28,359 bases of DNA, taken from NCBI GenBank assembly GCA_030849805.1, contig JASANZ010001972.1:1-28359 (forward strand). The letters run 5' to 3'. This DNA is from Sergeia podlipaevii. Lineage: Eukaryota > Euglenozoa > Kinetoplastea > Trypanosomatida > Trypanosomatidae. This document shows, in pieces, positions 8,768 to 17,744 of the stretch. The notes below the pieces were generated by a model. The model saw only the letters and a list, made by a program, of their open reading frames with translations, had not been told where the DNA came from and ran no database searches. Each line of letters opens with the position of its first letter. Positions within the stretch are counted from its first letter, which is position 1. The position numbers and the translations under genes are program-made.

Positions 8768-9979
8768 TTATAAGCTCCTCAGCAGATCCTTGGTGATATT
8801 CTTGTGGTGTGCCTCGATTGTACCCCCACCAATCTCCAGGAGCTTCGCGTCCCTCCAGAGACGCTCCACTGGCATACCCTTGGAGTAGCCCATGCCGCCC
8901 ATCACCTGGATCGCGTTATCTGCAATCTTCTTAGCAATGGGAGTGGCAAACAGCTTAGCAGCGTCACTTCCGAGGCGATTGTTGCTACCTGGACTCACGG
9001 CCTTGCTCACTGCGTAGGTGAGTGCCTTTGCCGCTTCCGTTTCGGCGTAGCTATCCGCGATGTAGCGCTGGATCTGGCCAAAGTTGCTGATTGACTGGCC
9101 AAACGCCTTGCGCTGAGAGGCGTACTGCGACATGAGCTCCACGCAGCGCTCCGCAATGCCGACCGACATGGAGGCAAGGGTGAGACGCTCCATCTCAAGA
9201 TTGCGCATCATGCACACGACGCCCTTTCCTTCCTCGCCAAGCAGGTTCTCCTTGGGGACCACAACGTCCTCAAAGAACAATTCGCACATGTGCGACGCAC
9301 GCATGCCGCACTTGTCGATCTTCTCGCCCTGCGTGAACCCCTTCATCCCACGCTCCAGTACGAAGGCGGTAATATTCCCCTCCACCTTGGCGTAGACGAG
9401 GTAGATATCCGCACAGGTGCCGTTGGTGATCCAGATCTTACTTCCGTTGAGAGTGTAGTTGCCGTCGCTCGTCTTCTTGGCGTTGCTGCGCATACCCAAC
9501 ACATCCGTGCCGGCGCCAGGCTCAGACATGCCCATGGCGCCAACGTGCTCACCGCTGAGCACCTTTGGCAGCCATCGGTCAATTTGCGCCTGTGTCGCAG
9601 ACTGATAAAAGTTGTTCACAAAGAGCATGGAGTGTGCGAGATACGCGAGGCAGAAGCCGGGGTCGTACTTGGAAAGCTCGTGATGGACAATAACAGCTGC
9701 AGTTGAATCCAGTCCGGCGCCACCGTCCTTTTCGGCAACGGTCACTCCGCAGAGGCCGAGGTTAGCCGCCTCTTCAAACAGCTTGCGGTCAAAGAAATTG
9801 TTCACGTCGCAGTAGTGCGCGCGAGGCTCCACGGACTCCTTTGCAAACTTAGCGACGGCCTCGCGGAGCATGCGGTGCTCAGGAGTGGGGTTATAGAGGA
9901 AGTCCATAGCGGGCTGGGTGTGGTACCCCGCGGCGGCAGTGGCACCGCACACCGAAAGCAAACGTCTACGGCAGAACAT
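8768..9979 (-). CDS. IVD: Isovaleryl-CoA dehydrogenase, mitochondrial
   Basis: This encodes 403 residues of the acyl-CoA dehydrogenase family, the FAD enzyme that oxidises isovaleryl-CoA in leucine breakdown and passes electrons to ETF. The N-terminus (MFCRRRLLSVCG...) is Arg-rich and acid-free, like a mitochondrial targeting peptide. The first family signature is GMSEPGAGTD (150-159). The second region reads GGMGY...PVERLWRDAK. Isovaleryl-CoA dehydrogenases place their catalytic Glu in an internal helix and have Gly where most relatives carry the base. Here E264 lies in LEMERLTLA and the late position reads EIGGGT (382-387), so the assignment is specific. The frame extends 12 codons upstream to a TTG at 10015; 9979 is the first ATG and starts the targeting peptide. 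Confidence 0.9.
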   Translation of the reverse strand: MFCRRRLLSVCGATAAAGYHTQPAMDFLYNPTPEHRMLREAVAKFAKESVEPRAHYCDVNNFFDRKLFEEAANLGLCGVTVAEKDGGAGLDSTAAVIVHHELSKYDPGFCLAYLAHSMLFVNNFYQSATQAQIDRWLPKVLSGEHVGAMGMSEPGAGTDVLGMRSNAKKTSDGNYTLNGSKIWITNGTCADIYLVYAKVEGNITAFVLERGMKGFTQGEKIDKCGMRASHMCELFFEDVVVPKENLLGEEGKGVVCMMRNLEMERLTLASMSVGIAERCVELMSQYASQRKAFGQSISNFGQIQRYIADSYAETEAAKALTYAVSKAVSPGSNNRLGSDAAKLFATPIAKKIADNAIQVMGGMGYSKGMPVERLWRDAKLLEIGGGTIEAHHKNITKDLLRSL

Positions 9980-10707
9980 TGGCTGTGCTGATATGTAATT
10001 TCGCCTCGTGTGCAATAAGGTTTTGAAAATGGGTGACTTCGACTCTAATGAAAGTTAGTGTGTGGAACACAAATGGCAAAAATAAAAAAGTGATGAAATC
10101 AATGATGATTGTAAATGGATAATTATAATAGCAATAATAATAATAAAACTGATAGAAAGTGCAGATACGAATGTTAGAAAAAAAAAAAGAAGAAAAGGAG
10201 GGGAGAGAAAGGAAAAGTGAGGAAAGAGAGATGAACTAAAGAAAGAAATGCGGGTAGGAGTAAAGTAAAGATGTCCAACAATAGATAAACGGTCTTTCTC
10301 TTCCCTTTCAACCCCGTATAAACAGTCAAACAGAAAAAAAAAAGTGGTGAACGACGTAATTAGAGTTTTAGTTATGGTACCCTCTCTCTCCAACACTCAC
10401 TCCGAATGCTTAAGTGGGGAAGAAAAGCAAAACCATCTTAAATGAAAAAAAAAAGAAAAGAAAAACACCATGAACACGTGCGTGCGTGTGTATATGAAAA
10501 CGCTCAAAAACGATCGTGGAAAAAGCAACGGAATGAAGTGTGTAGAATAGCTTACAAAAGGAAAAAATAAACATCTCCAAGCGAGAAAAACAAAAAGCAA
10601 AGTGGCTTTTTTGAAAAAGTACCTGATGGTAAGTGCACTCACTTTTCATCCAGAGACACAGGAGGATGAGTAGAAGCGAGTATTGTGCTTTGACCGGCGC
10701 TTTTATG
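9980..10707. other. Intergenic region between XRN and isovaleryl-CoA dehydrogenase genes
   Basis: This stretch of about 730 bases, rich in A and G on the plus strand, has no credible gene. It holds short TAA/TAATAA repeats (about 10125-10146), a long purine tract (10178-10250) that is the minus-strand splice signal, and several A runs. Short frames here encode only Phe/Ser/Leu low complexity. Confidence 0.6.
10149..10150 (-). promoter_or_regulatory. Candidate spliced-leader acceptor (AG) of isovaleryl-CoA dehydrogenase
   Basis: A long minus-strand pyrimidine tract (about 10235-10178) is followed by the first AG in TTTCTATCAG at 10150-10149, giving a 5' UTR of about 169 bases. Confidence 0.45.
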
Positions 10708-12414
10708 TTATGGTGCTGCAGAAGCGGCCTTAGGTGGTATCACAGAAAATGTGATAAATCCTGCCTCATCCTCCCTTTCTGTCTGCGCTACATCCTCGTT
10801 GTCCATGGGCCACGTGCACTTGGTGTGACGCAGCATCACCTTCTCCGCGCCAGACAGTTTGTTGCGATCCACATGCGCGAAGATATCCTTCACAAGGGAG
10901 ACCACAAAACCTGCAGACGTGCTGTAGGTCAGACGCTTGCCGGAGTCTGGGCTGCAAGTAACAATGGCACTGCTGAGCGCCTCTGAAAACCTCCCACGCA
11001 CGCCAAGAATCGCAACACACTGCTCAAGCGCCGTTATGGACGCCTCTTCTCCACTACCCTCTTCGATTAATGCCAGCTGTTTCTCAGTCTCCTCATTGCC
11101 GCTATTATTGTTTTTGTTGCAGCTGTTCTCCTTAGTCGTAGTTGGCGTGGAAGCCCGCAATGTCCGCATCGCGGTCGCAATGCTGCGTCCGTTTGCAGCC
11201 GACCGTAACGCACCAGGCGTGGGCTGCTCTTTCATCTCTGGAATGTACGCATAATCCACGCAACGGCCAAGAACGATGCTCTTCAAGTTCCACAGCGCAG
11301 CGCGCAGCAACACAACACCATCACTGGCGTTGCCGCTACCCTCACGCTGCAGTGCCTTCTGTGTTTTCAATTTGTTTTTAGAGATGCGACGAGTTTGAAT
11401 GTGTGGCCCGCTGTTCGCATCACTAATGACACGACGAAGCAGCTCAACATCCACGTCAAACGAAGCGCCGCTGATGAGCGCACGGCGGAAGTAGCCTCCC
11501 TGAGAGCGCAAGTTGCGGTACGCGCGCCACAAGTTGAGCACCTGCTTCTCAAGGCCCTCGTAGTAGTCACAGCTTGAAAGCAGCATGATAAAGACAAAGT
11601 CAATGCGGTACGACCCAAGTAGATCTAGGCGCAGTGGCGGTGTGAAAGACTTCACCCAATGATCAAGAAGCTCCTTTATAACTGTCATGTGGAAGGTCGA
11701 AGGATCCACGATAGTGAAGTAGCTATACGGAGTAGCGGCCAGCGCAACCAATACAAGGTCCGAGTCGTTACCAATAATTGTAAATGAATCGTCACAGTCA
11801 AACGTGCCCGCAGCAAGATCTGCCTGCCACTGACGTCGGATATAACGTGATATCTTCACTTCCCCCTCTCCGTCCTCCGTGCAGAAACTCACGTGTGACT
11901 TCTTCCACGTTGCATTACCACTATTTTCCATCTTCTCTAACACTGTCATCACTACGCGCTGACAGGCGTACACAAACTCGGACCCCGCCGTGATTTCCGC
12001 TCTCAGCAGCGGCACAGGGCTCTTGACCACGTCGCACGTATACGGCTCCACTGAGCCGCTGCTGCTCTGCCTTGGAGCCGGGGCCGGAGGCGTCGCTGCT
12101 TGATTCTCACGACGCTTCTTCTGAGTTGCTAACTTTGCCAGCGGGGCAACGCCGTCAAACACGATCACGAGAGTACGGGTGGGCTTCACGCGGCGCATTA
12201 TCGTCCGTATGTGATTCGCCACCCGCTCCAGCGCAAGAGACGTCACCGTTGGACCCTCCGCATAAATAATGTGCAACACAGCGTTCATATCCACATAGAG
12301 ATGTTCGGGGCGCCATGTATAGCTGTCGCTGCGCAGACCTCCTTCTGCCGTCCTAGGTGGATCATAGGTGACCTTGTGGTGCTCCAAGTACTGCCATAGT
12401 CCTTTTACACCCAT
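10708..12414 (-). CDS. XRN family 5'-3' exoribonuclease (short form)
   Basis: This encodes 568 residues beginning MGVKGLWQYLEHH, the classic XRN N-terminus, from a true ATG. XRN enzymes degrade 5'-monophosphorylated RNA processively. The acidic catalytic set of Xrn1 can be matched one by one: D42 (YVDMN), D87 (VFDG), E183 and E185 (DGEGEVKI), D217 and D219 (GNDSDL) and D283 (SSCDYY). The residues recognising the 5' phosphate also fit: K94, Q98, R101 and R102 (KLATQKKRR). After the nuclease core there is a low-complexity Asn/Thr/Glu stretch (about 410-450) and a short tail, without the long C-terminal domains of cytoplasmic Xrn1. Trypanosomatids have several XRN paralogues (XRNA to XRND); I cannot say which this is. 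The intact sites indicate an active enzyme. Confidence 0.88.
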   Translation of the reverse strand: MGVKGLWQYLEHHKVTYDPPRTAEGGLRSDSYTWRPEHLYVDMNAVLHIIYAEGPTVTSLALERVANHIRTIMRRVKPTRTLVIVFDGVAPLAKLATQKKRRENQAATPPAPAPRQSSSGSVEPYTCDVVKSPVPLLRAEITAGSEFVYACQRVVMTVLEKMENSGNATWKKSHVSFCTEDGEGEVKISRYIRRQWQADLAAGTFDCDDSFTIIGNDSDLVLVALAATPYSYFTIVDPSTFHMTVIKELLDHWVKSFTPPLRLDLLGSYRIDFVFIMLLSSCDYYEGLEKQVLNLWRAYRNLRSQGGYFRRALISGASFDVDVELLRRVISDANSGPHIQTRRISKNKLKTQKALQREGSGNASDGVVLLRAALWNLKSIVLGRCVDYAYIPEMKEQPTPGALRSAANGRSIATAMRTLRASTPTTTKENSCNKNNNSGNEETEKQLALIEEGSGEEASITALEQCVAILGVRGRFSEALSSAIVTCSPDSGKRLTYSTSAGFVVSLVKDIFAHVDRNKLSGAEKVMLRHTKCTWPMDNEDVAQTEREDEAGFITFSVIPPKAASAAP

Positions 12415-12459
12415 TGGAAGAAAAATTTCTCAGATGTCCTACTTTGCTATGTTGCTTTG

Positions 12460-12461
12460 CT
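12460..12461 (-). promoter_or_regulatory. Candidate spliced-leader acceptor (AG) of the XRN gene
   Basis: A minus-strand tract of C and T with T12 (12494-12468) is followed by TTGAAAG, with AG at 12461-12460. The 5' UTR would be about 45 bases. Confidence 0.5.
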
Positions 12462-12804
12462 TTCAAGAAAAAAAAAAAAGAAAGAGAAAGAAGGATGCCA
12501 TAAGGGAAAATATTTTAAAATAATAATAATGATAATAATAGTAAAAAAGAGTGGGCAAAGTTGAACCGTCAGATTCATAAAGACAGCTGCACGTGCGCGT
12601 GTCCGAGCATCGTCCGTACTTGCTCTGCAGAAACAGTTCGGCAATCCTATTAGCACACGGCATTAAGCATTGTCATATCAATTCGTACGTCGTACTGAGG
12701 AAAATAAATGGAACCCAATATATATGAGAAGAGAAACGCTCTTTGACTCTCTCTCTGACAAAAAATATTTTTGCCTTTTTAGAAAACCATTTCTTGTTTT
12801 CAAC

Positions 12805-12904
12805 AAAAAAAAGTTTTGACCTTCTTCAAAAAAAAAAAGTGGCTCTTTGACATCTATCACAAAAAAAAAAATTAACTTCTTTATTTTTTCTCAAAAAAAA
12901 AAAA
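12805..12904. repeat. Degenerate array of spaced A tracts
   Basis: There are four A runs of 8-12 bases at 12805-12812, 12828-12838, 12861-12871 and 12893-12904. Their centres are about 25, 33 and 32 bases apart. The stretches before them are alike (TTTGAC then CTTCTTC, CATCTATCAC or TTTTTTCTC). It looks like a decayed tandem repeat of a pyrimidine-plus-A-tract unit. Confidence 0.5.
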
Positions 12905-13053
12905 GTTGTTTGATATTTCTCTTCTTAGAAATAGAAAATCACTCTTTCGTAGTTTCTCAAAGAGAAAAGGGGAGGCGAGGGAATACACATAACCTTAAAA
13001 TACTTCAATACACACATATATAGAAAAAGGAATATGAGTAACCGTTGTAATAT

Positions 13054-13071
13054 ATAAAATATATATTTTAT
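13054..13071. repeat. Perfect 18-base AT palindrome
   Basis: ATAAAATATATATTTTAT reads the same on both strands. It may be a by-product of AT richness; no function is assigned. Confidence 0.5.
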
Positions 13072-13357
13072 TTAGCAAATGTTCTATGTGCCCCTAAACT
13101 ACTTTACACACGAAGAAATGAAGCAATATGCTACCTTTTTTCTTCTTTATTTCACAACGCTTATCTTCGGCATGCGTGCCATAGCGTCTTATTCAAGTTT
13201 TTACTTTTTACTATATATTTTCAAATACACATATATAAGAGAAAAAGAAAAAAAAAATAAGAAAAAAGTTCAAAACGTCATTACTGATGCTTTGCCGCTC
13301 TTTGTCTTCGCTTCCCCTCTTCCATCTCTCGTGTTCCACCTTGCCTGCCACTTTTGC

Positions 13358-14401
13358 TTAGCTGCCTGGGGCAATACGAGGTAGAGAGGGTTTCCGTAGT
13401 CCACGATAAATGCTGCGTCCTTTCTTTATGAAGAAGTCAGGGGAGCGTGGCAACGGAGTGGGCATCATAGACTCCCGGTACACATTTGTTTCTTGCATGG
13501 GGGCAATTGTGCCGTCGCCAATGTCAACAGTCCCTGAAAACTTCACAACGCGGGGCCTGTTTGACTTCCCGCGGCGAGCTGGCCTCGCGACACGCGCGGG
13601 CGGGTGCGGGGGTATTAAGAAAGCACTGTCGCGAGAAGCAAGAGAAGCAAGAGCAGCAGCGGCGGCGCCACGATGCCTTGGTGGTTCAGCATTGCTGTTC
13701 TGGGTGAGAAGAGTGTCCTTATATTGAAGAAGGCACCTCATCGTCTCCGCTTCCAGCGCAGTATCGCTGCTGTCCAGCATGGAAATACTGTAAGAGCGTC
13801 TCTTAACGTCCGCTGGCCTACCGTACTGCTGCTGCGGTGCAACAATAGTGGCGTTGGGATGAACGGCGGGTAGAACCTCACGGGGCAACTGTGTCTCCAG
13901 AGGGGCATTCCCAGACATCAAAGGAGTGAAACCACGGTCGTCACTGTTGCTGCCGTTGCTGAGATCGGGTTGCAAATAGCTCAACGGCACCGCCTTATGG
14001 CGGGGAGTGTATATCATCTTCTCAGTTGGAAGCATGAAGCAAGCGGGAATACGACCTCCGCACCCCGCAACATCAGAGTAGGCGCTGTCAGGAGTCATCT
14101 TCTCCTCGCGTGCTGGAAGCAGCAAAGAAGACTGTGGAAAAGCATGCGCACTAGAGACTGCCTTCAGCGTTTGTCGCTGAAAGGACTCGGTACCTGTTGC
14201 CGCCACCGACACTGTAGAGCTGGCGAGTGGGGCACGCGGCAGTATCGACATTGTGTTGTCTGATGGGGAAGTTACAAGGAGGTGAGGTGCTGCACCCAAT
14301 GAAGGGGCAGACTGCTGCCTGCGCCATAAAAGCGACGCGGACATGCCGCGCTGCAGGGCAGGCATAGGAAGCGATTGTTGTTCATGGTATTGATTAGACA
14401 T
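13358..14401 (-). CDS. Conserved-unknown protein, low complexity (347 residues)
   Basis: I do not recognise this protein. It is 347 residues, polar, rich in Ser, Pro, Ala, Arg and Gln, with no membrane segment or clear globular domain; it is probably largely disordered. Basic-Ser patches such as VKRRSYSISMLD look like basophilic kinase targets. The best-ordered part is C-terminal, with VVKFSGTVDIGDGTIAP and a basic end (FFIKKGRSIYRGLRKPSLPR), and may be the conserved core. The frame opens at a GTG (14464), so 14401 is the first ATG. No AG lies between the pyrimidine tract (14442-14416) and that ATG; the first AG after it is inside the reading frame, just before Met20 (14344). The start is therefore uncertain. 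Coding bias and size support a real gene. Confidence 0.6.
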   Translation of the reverse strand: MSNQYHEQQSLPMPALQRGMSASLLWRRQQSAPSLGAAPHLLVTSPSDNTMSILPRAPLASSTVSVAATGTESFQRQTLKAVSSAHAFPQSSLLLPAREEKMTPDSAYSDVAGCGGRIPACFMLPTEKMIYTPRHKAVPLSYLQPDLSNGSNSDDRGFTPLMSGNAPLETQLPREVLPAVHPNATIVAPQQQYGRPADVKRRSYSISMLDSSDTALEAETMRCLLQYKDTLLTQNSNAEPPRHRGAAAAALASLASRDSAFLIPPHPPARVARPARRGKSNRPRVVKFSGTVDIGDGTIAPMQETNVYRESMMPTPLPRSPDFFIKKGRSIYRGLRKPSLPRIAPGS

Positions 14402-15039
14402 CACAACACGGTGAATAAGGTGGGGAGGGGGGGAGAAGACAAAGAAAAAACCGCACAACGCCACCCAGTATTAAATACAGGGTAGAAAAAGAATACTTGT
14501 GTTCTGCTCTCCTTTTCGTTTCACGTGTGCGTATTTGCGCGCCGTCGATGGTCGTAAATGGGAGATAAATTTAAGACCAGTGAAACTCTTCAAGATATCT
14601 ACTAGTTGTTATTTACTTGTTTTTGAGTTTACCAAAAAGGAGGATGAGAAGTAATATGTTTGTTGGCAAGTGTTGCGTTCAATACATTACATTTTACAAA
14701 AATTTGATACACAACCAAAAGTGGCATCGATGTTAGTTCACCAAAACGCAGAAAAGGCAGAAAAAAACAACAACAAATAATAATAATAACAGTAGTGTAA
14801 CATGTCTTCAGATGCGAAAATACAATGTGCGTAGTAGTAATCATACAACCTTGCATGAACATACTACGCAGAGTGAAAAGAAAATAGGACAAAAAAAAGG
14901 TGTGTAGTTAAAGCGAATACGCGCCACATAACAAAGCAAAAACAGGAGCATCACAACCAGCTTTATTGAAAAGCAAAAAAAAAAAACGTAAACGAGTACA
15001 GTGAGTCTCAGACACACACACACACATATATATGTAGTA
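14402..15039. other. Intergenic region between the 347- and 860-residue protein genes
   Basis: This stretch of about 640 bases is AT-rich with A runs, a TAA repeat (14775-14789), a CA/TA microsatellite at its right end (about 15010-15033) and a minus-strand pyrimidine tract (14450-14416). No gene or RNA element is recognised. Confidence 0.55.
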
Positions 15040-17622
15040 TTATATCATATGCAAACCGCCCAGCATCTGCCGCATTTGTTTCTCCACCGCCGACTTGATA
15101 AACGGTTTAGCCAGTATGAGAAAAGCATTCAGCTTCGTGATATCAGTCGAGAGGCTGGTGGACCCAATAGAGACCTTGACATCGTCCAAAGACAAATACA
15201 CCTTCCCAGAAGCATAGATCCACACACTGAGAAGGCACTTGAGCTTTACATCTTCCACCTTCACCTGTGCCGTTCCTTTGGTAGTGCCGGTCACGTAGTT
15301 GCGCGAGGACTTGCTCTGCAGCCCACCGTCAGAGCGGGCTCGACTCCGACGTTTGTTCTCTGTATGTGCACGGCGGTCCTGTTTGGCGGCATTCACCTCG
15401 TCGATGTACGCAAACGCAATAGGTTCCAGCTCAAACTTCTTTATGCGTAGCTTCACCACGAGGGACCTGCCAGAATCCCCAAAGGAGAAGCTTGACTTGG
15501 CCACGTCAAAAAGTAGTTGCTTGATGATAATGGGCCCAGTGGAAAACAGCTTTGGAGCAGAAAGGGGAAGTTTTATGGGGATCTCGTTCAAAGAATACAC
15601 CACCGTGTATCCCACCAGCTCCTGCGAGAAGACAGGTAGTAGTCTCGAAACGATCTCGCTCAGATGCGCCACTAAACGCGGACAGTTCTCATATAACTGC
15701 GGCACCAGGTCGCAACGGAACTTTGCGTCAAAGACGGCCTCAAAAGATCGCAGCAGATTTATCACACCTTCCCAGTACACCTCCTGCTGGGTCAAGAACA
15801 CGGTGGGCTCAATGGCTTTAGAGCCCGCCATGTCTTGTGCCCGCTGCAGATACACCGCTTCAAAGGCGTTCACGGCGTTCGTGTCCGTGCTAGTGGCAGC
15901 TGCCGAGGTGCTACTACCACTTCTCGCATTATCGTCGATTATCATCTCGGGTGGAGATAGCGAGGTGACACTTCGCTGAAAGACAATGTTGCCAAGCGGC
16001 TTGCTATCCATGACACGCTCATGAAACTTCAGCACATCCTGTTTGCTACTACGCATGCGATGTCGTCCGATAGCTCGCTGTGTTGCGACCGCCATCGAGG
16101 GTGGCATCCTTGGAGTGGCTGTGAGGTAGGTACTAGTGATACCAGAGGCAAGCGGTGGTACCGAAGATAAACTGGAAGAGAAATACGAATCTTTCTTATC
16201 AGCAAAGAGACCAACTGGCATCGGCTTGGGTTGCTCTACACCAAGAAGCGGTGCCGCCACCCCAGGGCTATCAGTACTCCCATCCTCACCATCAAATGGC
16301 TCGTGCGTAGAAGCACGGCCCCTGGAAGAATGAACAGGGTGGCAAGCACCGCTGCTTACACCCTCTTTGGCTTTCACCATCTGTTGCTTAGCGCGCCTAC
16401 CAGCACCAGCAATAGAGGTCTTCACAGCCTCCTTGGACAGATTTCCGCTTGGTGGCACGCTGTGCACCGTGGGCGAGTTCGCGTCCTTGTATCCTGGCGA
16501 ACGGGGCGGCTTGGGCGAGGACTGCTTCTGGCCTGAGCGTGCCGTACGATCAAGATGAGGCACTACATTGCTGCCCGGAACCGTGCCGCCAAGCTGTTGC
16601 ATCACGTCGTCAATGTCAGACAGAATCGAGAAGTTGAAAAATGAGTCGTCAAAAACGCGAAGCATGTCCTGATGCGTCTGCACTGCCTCGCTGGGCTCCA
16701 CGCGTAGAGCAAGAGGAGCCCAGCGAGCAATTGGTGCGTGGAGTCCACAGCTGCCGCGGTCCTCGATGAAGCTCATCCCTTCTAGTGAGGCCGCATCCTG
16801 CTGTTGCTCCTGCTTCATCGACGAAGAGTGAGTGGAGTGGCGAGTATGGCTTGCGTTACTGCCCCGTGCTCCACCTAAAGGATCCGCGGCGACGCCAGAA
16901 GAAGAAGCAGCATCGATCCGCATAAACCCCTGGGCTCCCATTACCTTGCCTTCCTCCTCCTTTTTCTCTTGTCGCGAAACTGGAAGTTTCATGTTCACAG
17001 TATCTGCCACAGTGCGGGGTCCTAGTAGCATCTCAGAATCCCACCCAGCAGTGTCAATAGCAAAGATCTGTACGGTTTGGTTGTATTCTGCCATTTGCGA
17101 AAGATTGCTGTACATCCCAGAATGAAGTATGTCCCTCGCTCGCTCCTCAAGTGTCTCCTTGACGCCGCTGAATGCCTCGGCCCGCTTCACCTTTGGCAAT
17201 TTTGTGTCCATTTTCAGTTCAAGCTGCTCCTTGAGGTATGGCAGGGCGGTGTAGTCCGGATTGAGCGCCTCATACGCAATTTGTCCCGCTTCATCGGCAG
17301 TTGTCGTGTTGGTCACAATGGCCATGAGTTGATCATAGGAAGCATAAGGGTAAAGAGCCTGAAGATATGTATAGCAGTCCTGTGTAGCGAATGCGTTCAT
17401 TTTTTCCGGTAAGGAAACATGGCGGGTGTACAGAACACTAGACTGCTCCCCTGTGCTCACGTTAGCATCAGTGCTACTGCAACTACGAGTGCCCGTCCCA
17501 ATGCCAGTACTACTCTCAGTCACACTGCCATCAGCGGCGTAGTTCTCATAAAAACGACTCCGGTCAACCCCAGGTCCAGGGACAGGAGAAGCACTCTCCC
17601 CGTCCCGTTTTGTGCTTCCCAT
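15040..17622 (-). CDS. Unknown 860-residue protein with beta-rich C-terminal domain (possible lipid-binding fold)
   Basis: I do not recognise a named family. The first 70 residues are Ser/Thr/Gly-rich and likely disordered. Residues about 80-122 (YLQALYPYASYDQLMAIV onward) have the rhythm of a small CUE/UBA-like helical bundle. Residues 200-600 are mostly low complexity. Residues 611-860 look globular: helices around 615-670, then alternating beta strands (VVYSLNEIPIKLPL, VVKLRIKKFELEPIAFAYI, VKLKCLLSVWIYASGKVYL), a basic insertion (about 748-775) and a final amphipathic helix (FLILAKPFIKSAVEKQMRQM). That order resembles tubular lipid-binding (TULIP/SMP/BPI-like) domains, an inference from pattern only. 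The ATG at 17622 has a good acceptor 57 bases upstream. No transmembrane segment or signal peptide is evident. Confidence 0.75.
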   Translation of the reverse strand: MGSTKRDGESASPVPGPGVDRSRFYENYAADGSVTESSTGIGTGTRSCSSTDANVSTGEQSSVLYTRHVSLPEKMNAFATQDCYTYLQALYPYASYDQLMAIVTNTTTADEAGQIAYEALNPDYTALPYLKEQLELKMDTKLPKVKRAEAFSGVKETLEERARDILHSGMYSNLSQMAEYNQTVQIFAIDTAGWDSEMLLGPRTVADTVNMKLPVSRQEKKEEEGKVMGAQGFMRIDAASSSGVAADPLGGARGSNASHTRHSTHSSSMKQEQQQDAASLEGMSFIEDRGSCGLHAPIARWAPLALRVEPSEAVQTHQDMLRVFDDSFFNFSILSDIDDVMQQLGGTVPGSNVVPHLDRTARSGQKQSSPKPPRSPGYKDANSPTVHSVPPSGNLSKEAVKTSIAGAGRRAKQQMVKAKEGVSSGACHPVHSSRGRASTHEPFDGEDGSTDSPGVAAPLLGVEQPKPMPVGLFADKKDSYFSSSLSSVPPLASGITSTYLTATPRMPPSMAVATQRAIGRHRMRSSKQDVLKFHERVMDSKPLGNIVFQRSVTSLSPPEMIIDDNARSGSSTSAAATSTDTNAVNAFEAVYLQRAQDMAGSKAIEPTVFLTQQEVYWEGVINLLRSFEAVFDAKFRCDLVPQLYENCPRLVAHLSEIVSRLLPVFSQELVGYTVVYSLNEIPIKLPLSAPKLFSTGPIIIKQLLFDVAKSSFSFGDSGRSLVVKLRIKKFELEPIAFAYIDEVNAAKQDRRAHTENKRRSRARSDGGLQSKSSRNYVTGTTKGTAQVKVEDVKLKCLLSVWIYASGKVYLSLDDVKVSIGSTSLSTDITKLNAFLILAKPFIKSAVEKQMRQMLGGLHMI

Positions 17623-17679
17623 AGTCGGCTATAAGAAATGGGGGGAGGAGAGATGTCTACTCTCGTACAATTGAAAGAA

Positions 17680-17681
17680 CT
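17680..17681 (-). promoter_or_regulatory. Candidate spliced-leader acceptor (AG) of the 860-residue protein gene
   Basis: The minus strand reads AACTTTTTTTTCAG with AG at 17681-17680, directly after T8 and downstream of a CT microsatellite. This is the cleanest acceptor in the window. The 5' UTR is about 57 bases. Confidence 0.6.
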
Positions 17682-17724
17682 GAAAAAAAAGTTTACAAAA
17701 GAAAAAATAGATATGTTCACTGTT

Positions 17725-17744
17725 TGAGAGAGAGAGAGAGAGAG
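17725..17744. repeat. GA/CT dinucleotide microsatellite
   Basis: There are about ten GA units on the plus strand, CT on the transcribed strand, where it may act as part of the polypyrimidine signal. Confidence 0.85.

Larger units (their letters stand above)
12415..13357. other. Intergenic region with A-tract array
   Basis: This gene-free stretch of about 940 bases holds TAA/TAG repeats (12520-12542), an array of long A tracts (12805-12904), a perfect 18-base AT palindrome (13054-13071) and AT-rich runs. A plus-strand frame of about 100 codons at 13079-13384 is Tyr/Phe/Lys-rich and unlike the coding composition of its neighbours, so I do not call it. Confidence 0.6.

Noticed and set aside
9980..10015. 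12-codon upstream extension of isovaleryl-CoA dehydrogenase
   Set aside because: It begins with TTG; the first ATG at 9979 already gives a complete mitochondrial targeting peptide.
13079..13384. 101-codon plus-strand frame in a spacer
   Set aside because: Its composition is AT-driven (Phe, Tyr, Lys runs), it is on the strand opposite to the cluster, and it overlaps the end of the neighbouring gene.
15299..15979. 226-codon plus-strand open frame
   Set aside because: It is antisense to the 860-residue protein gene, against the direction of the whole cluster, with no recognisable domain.
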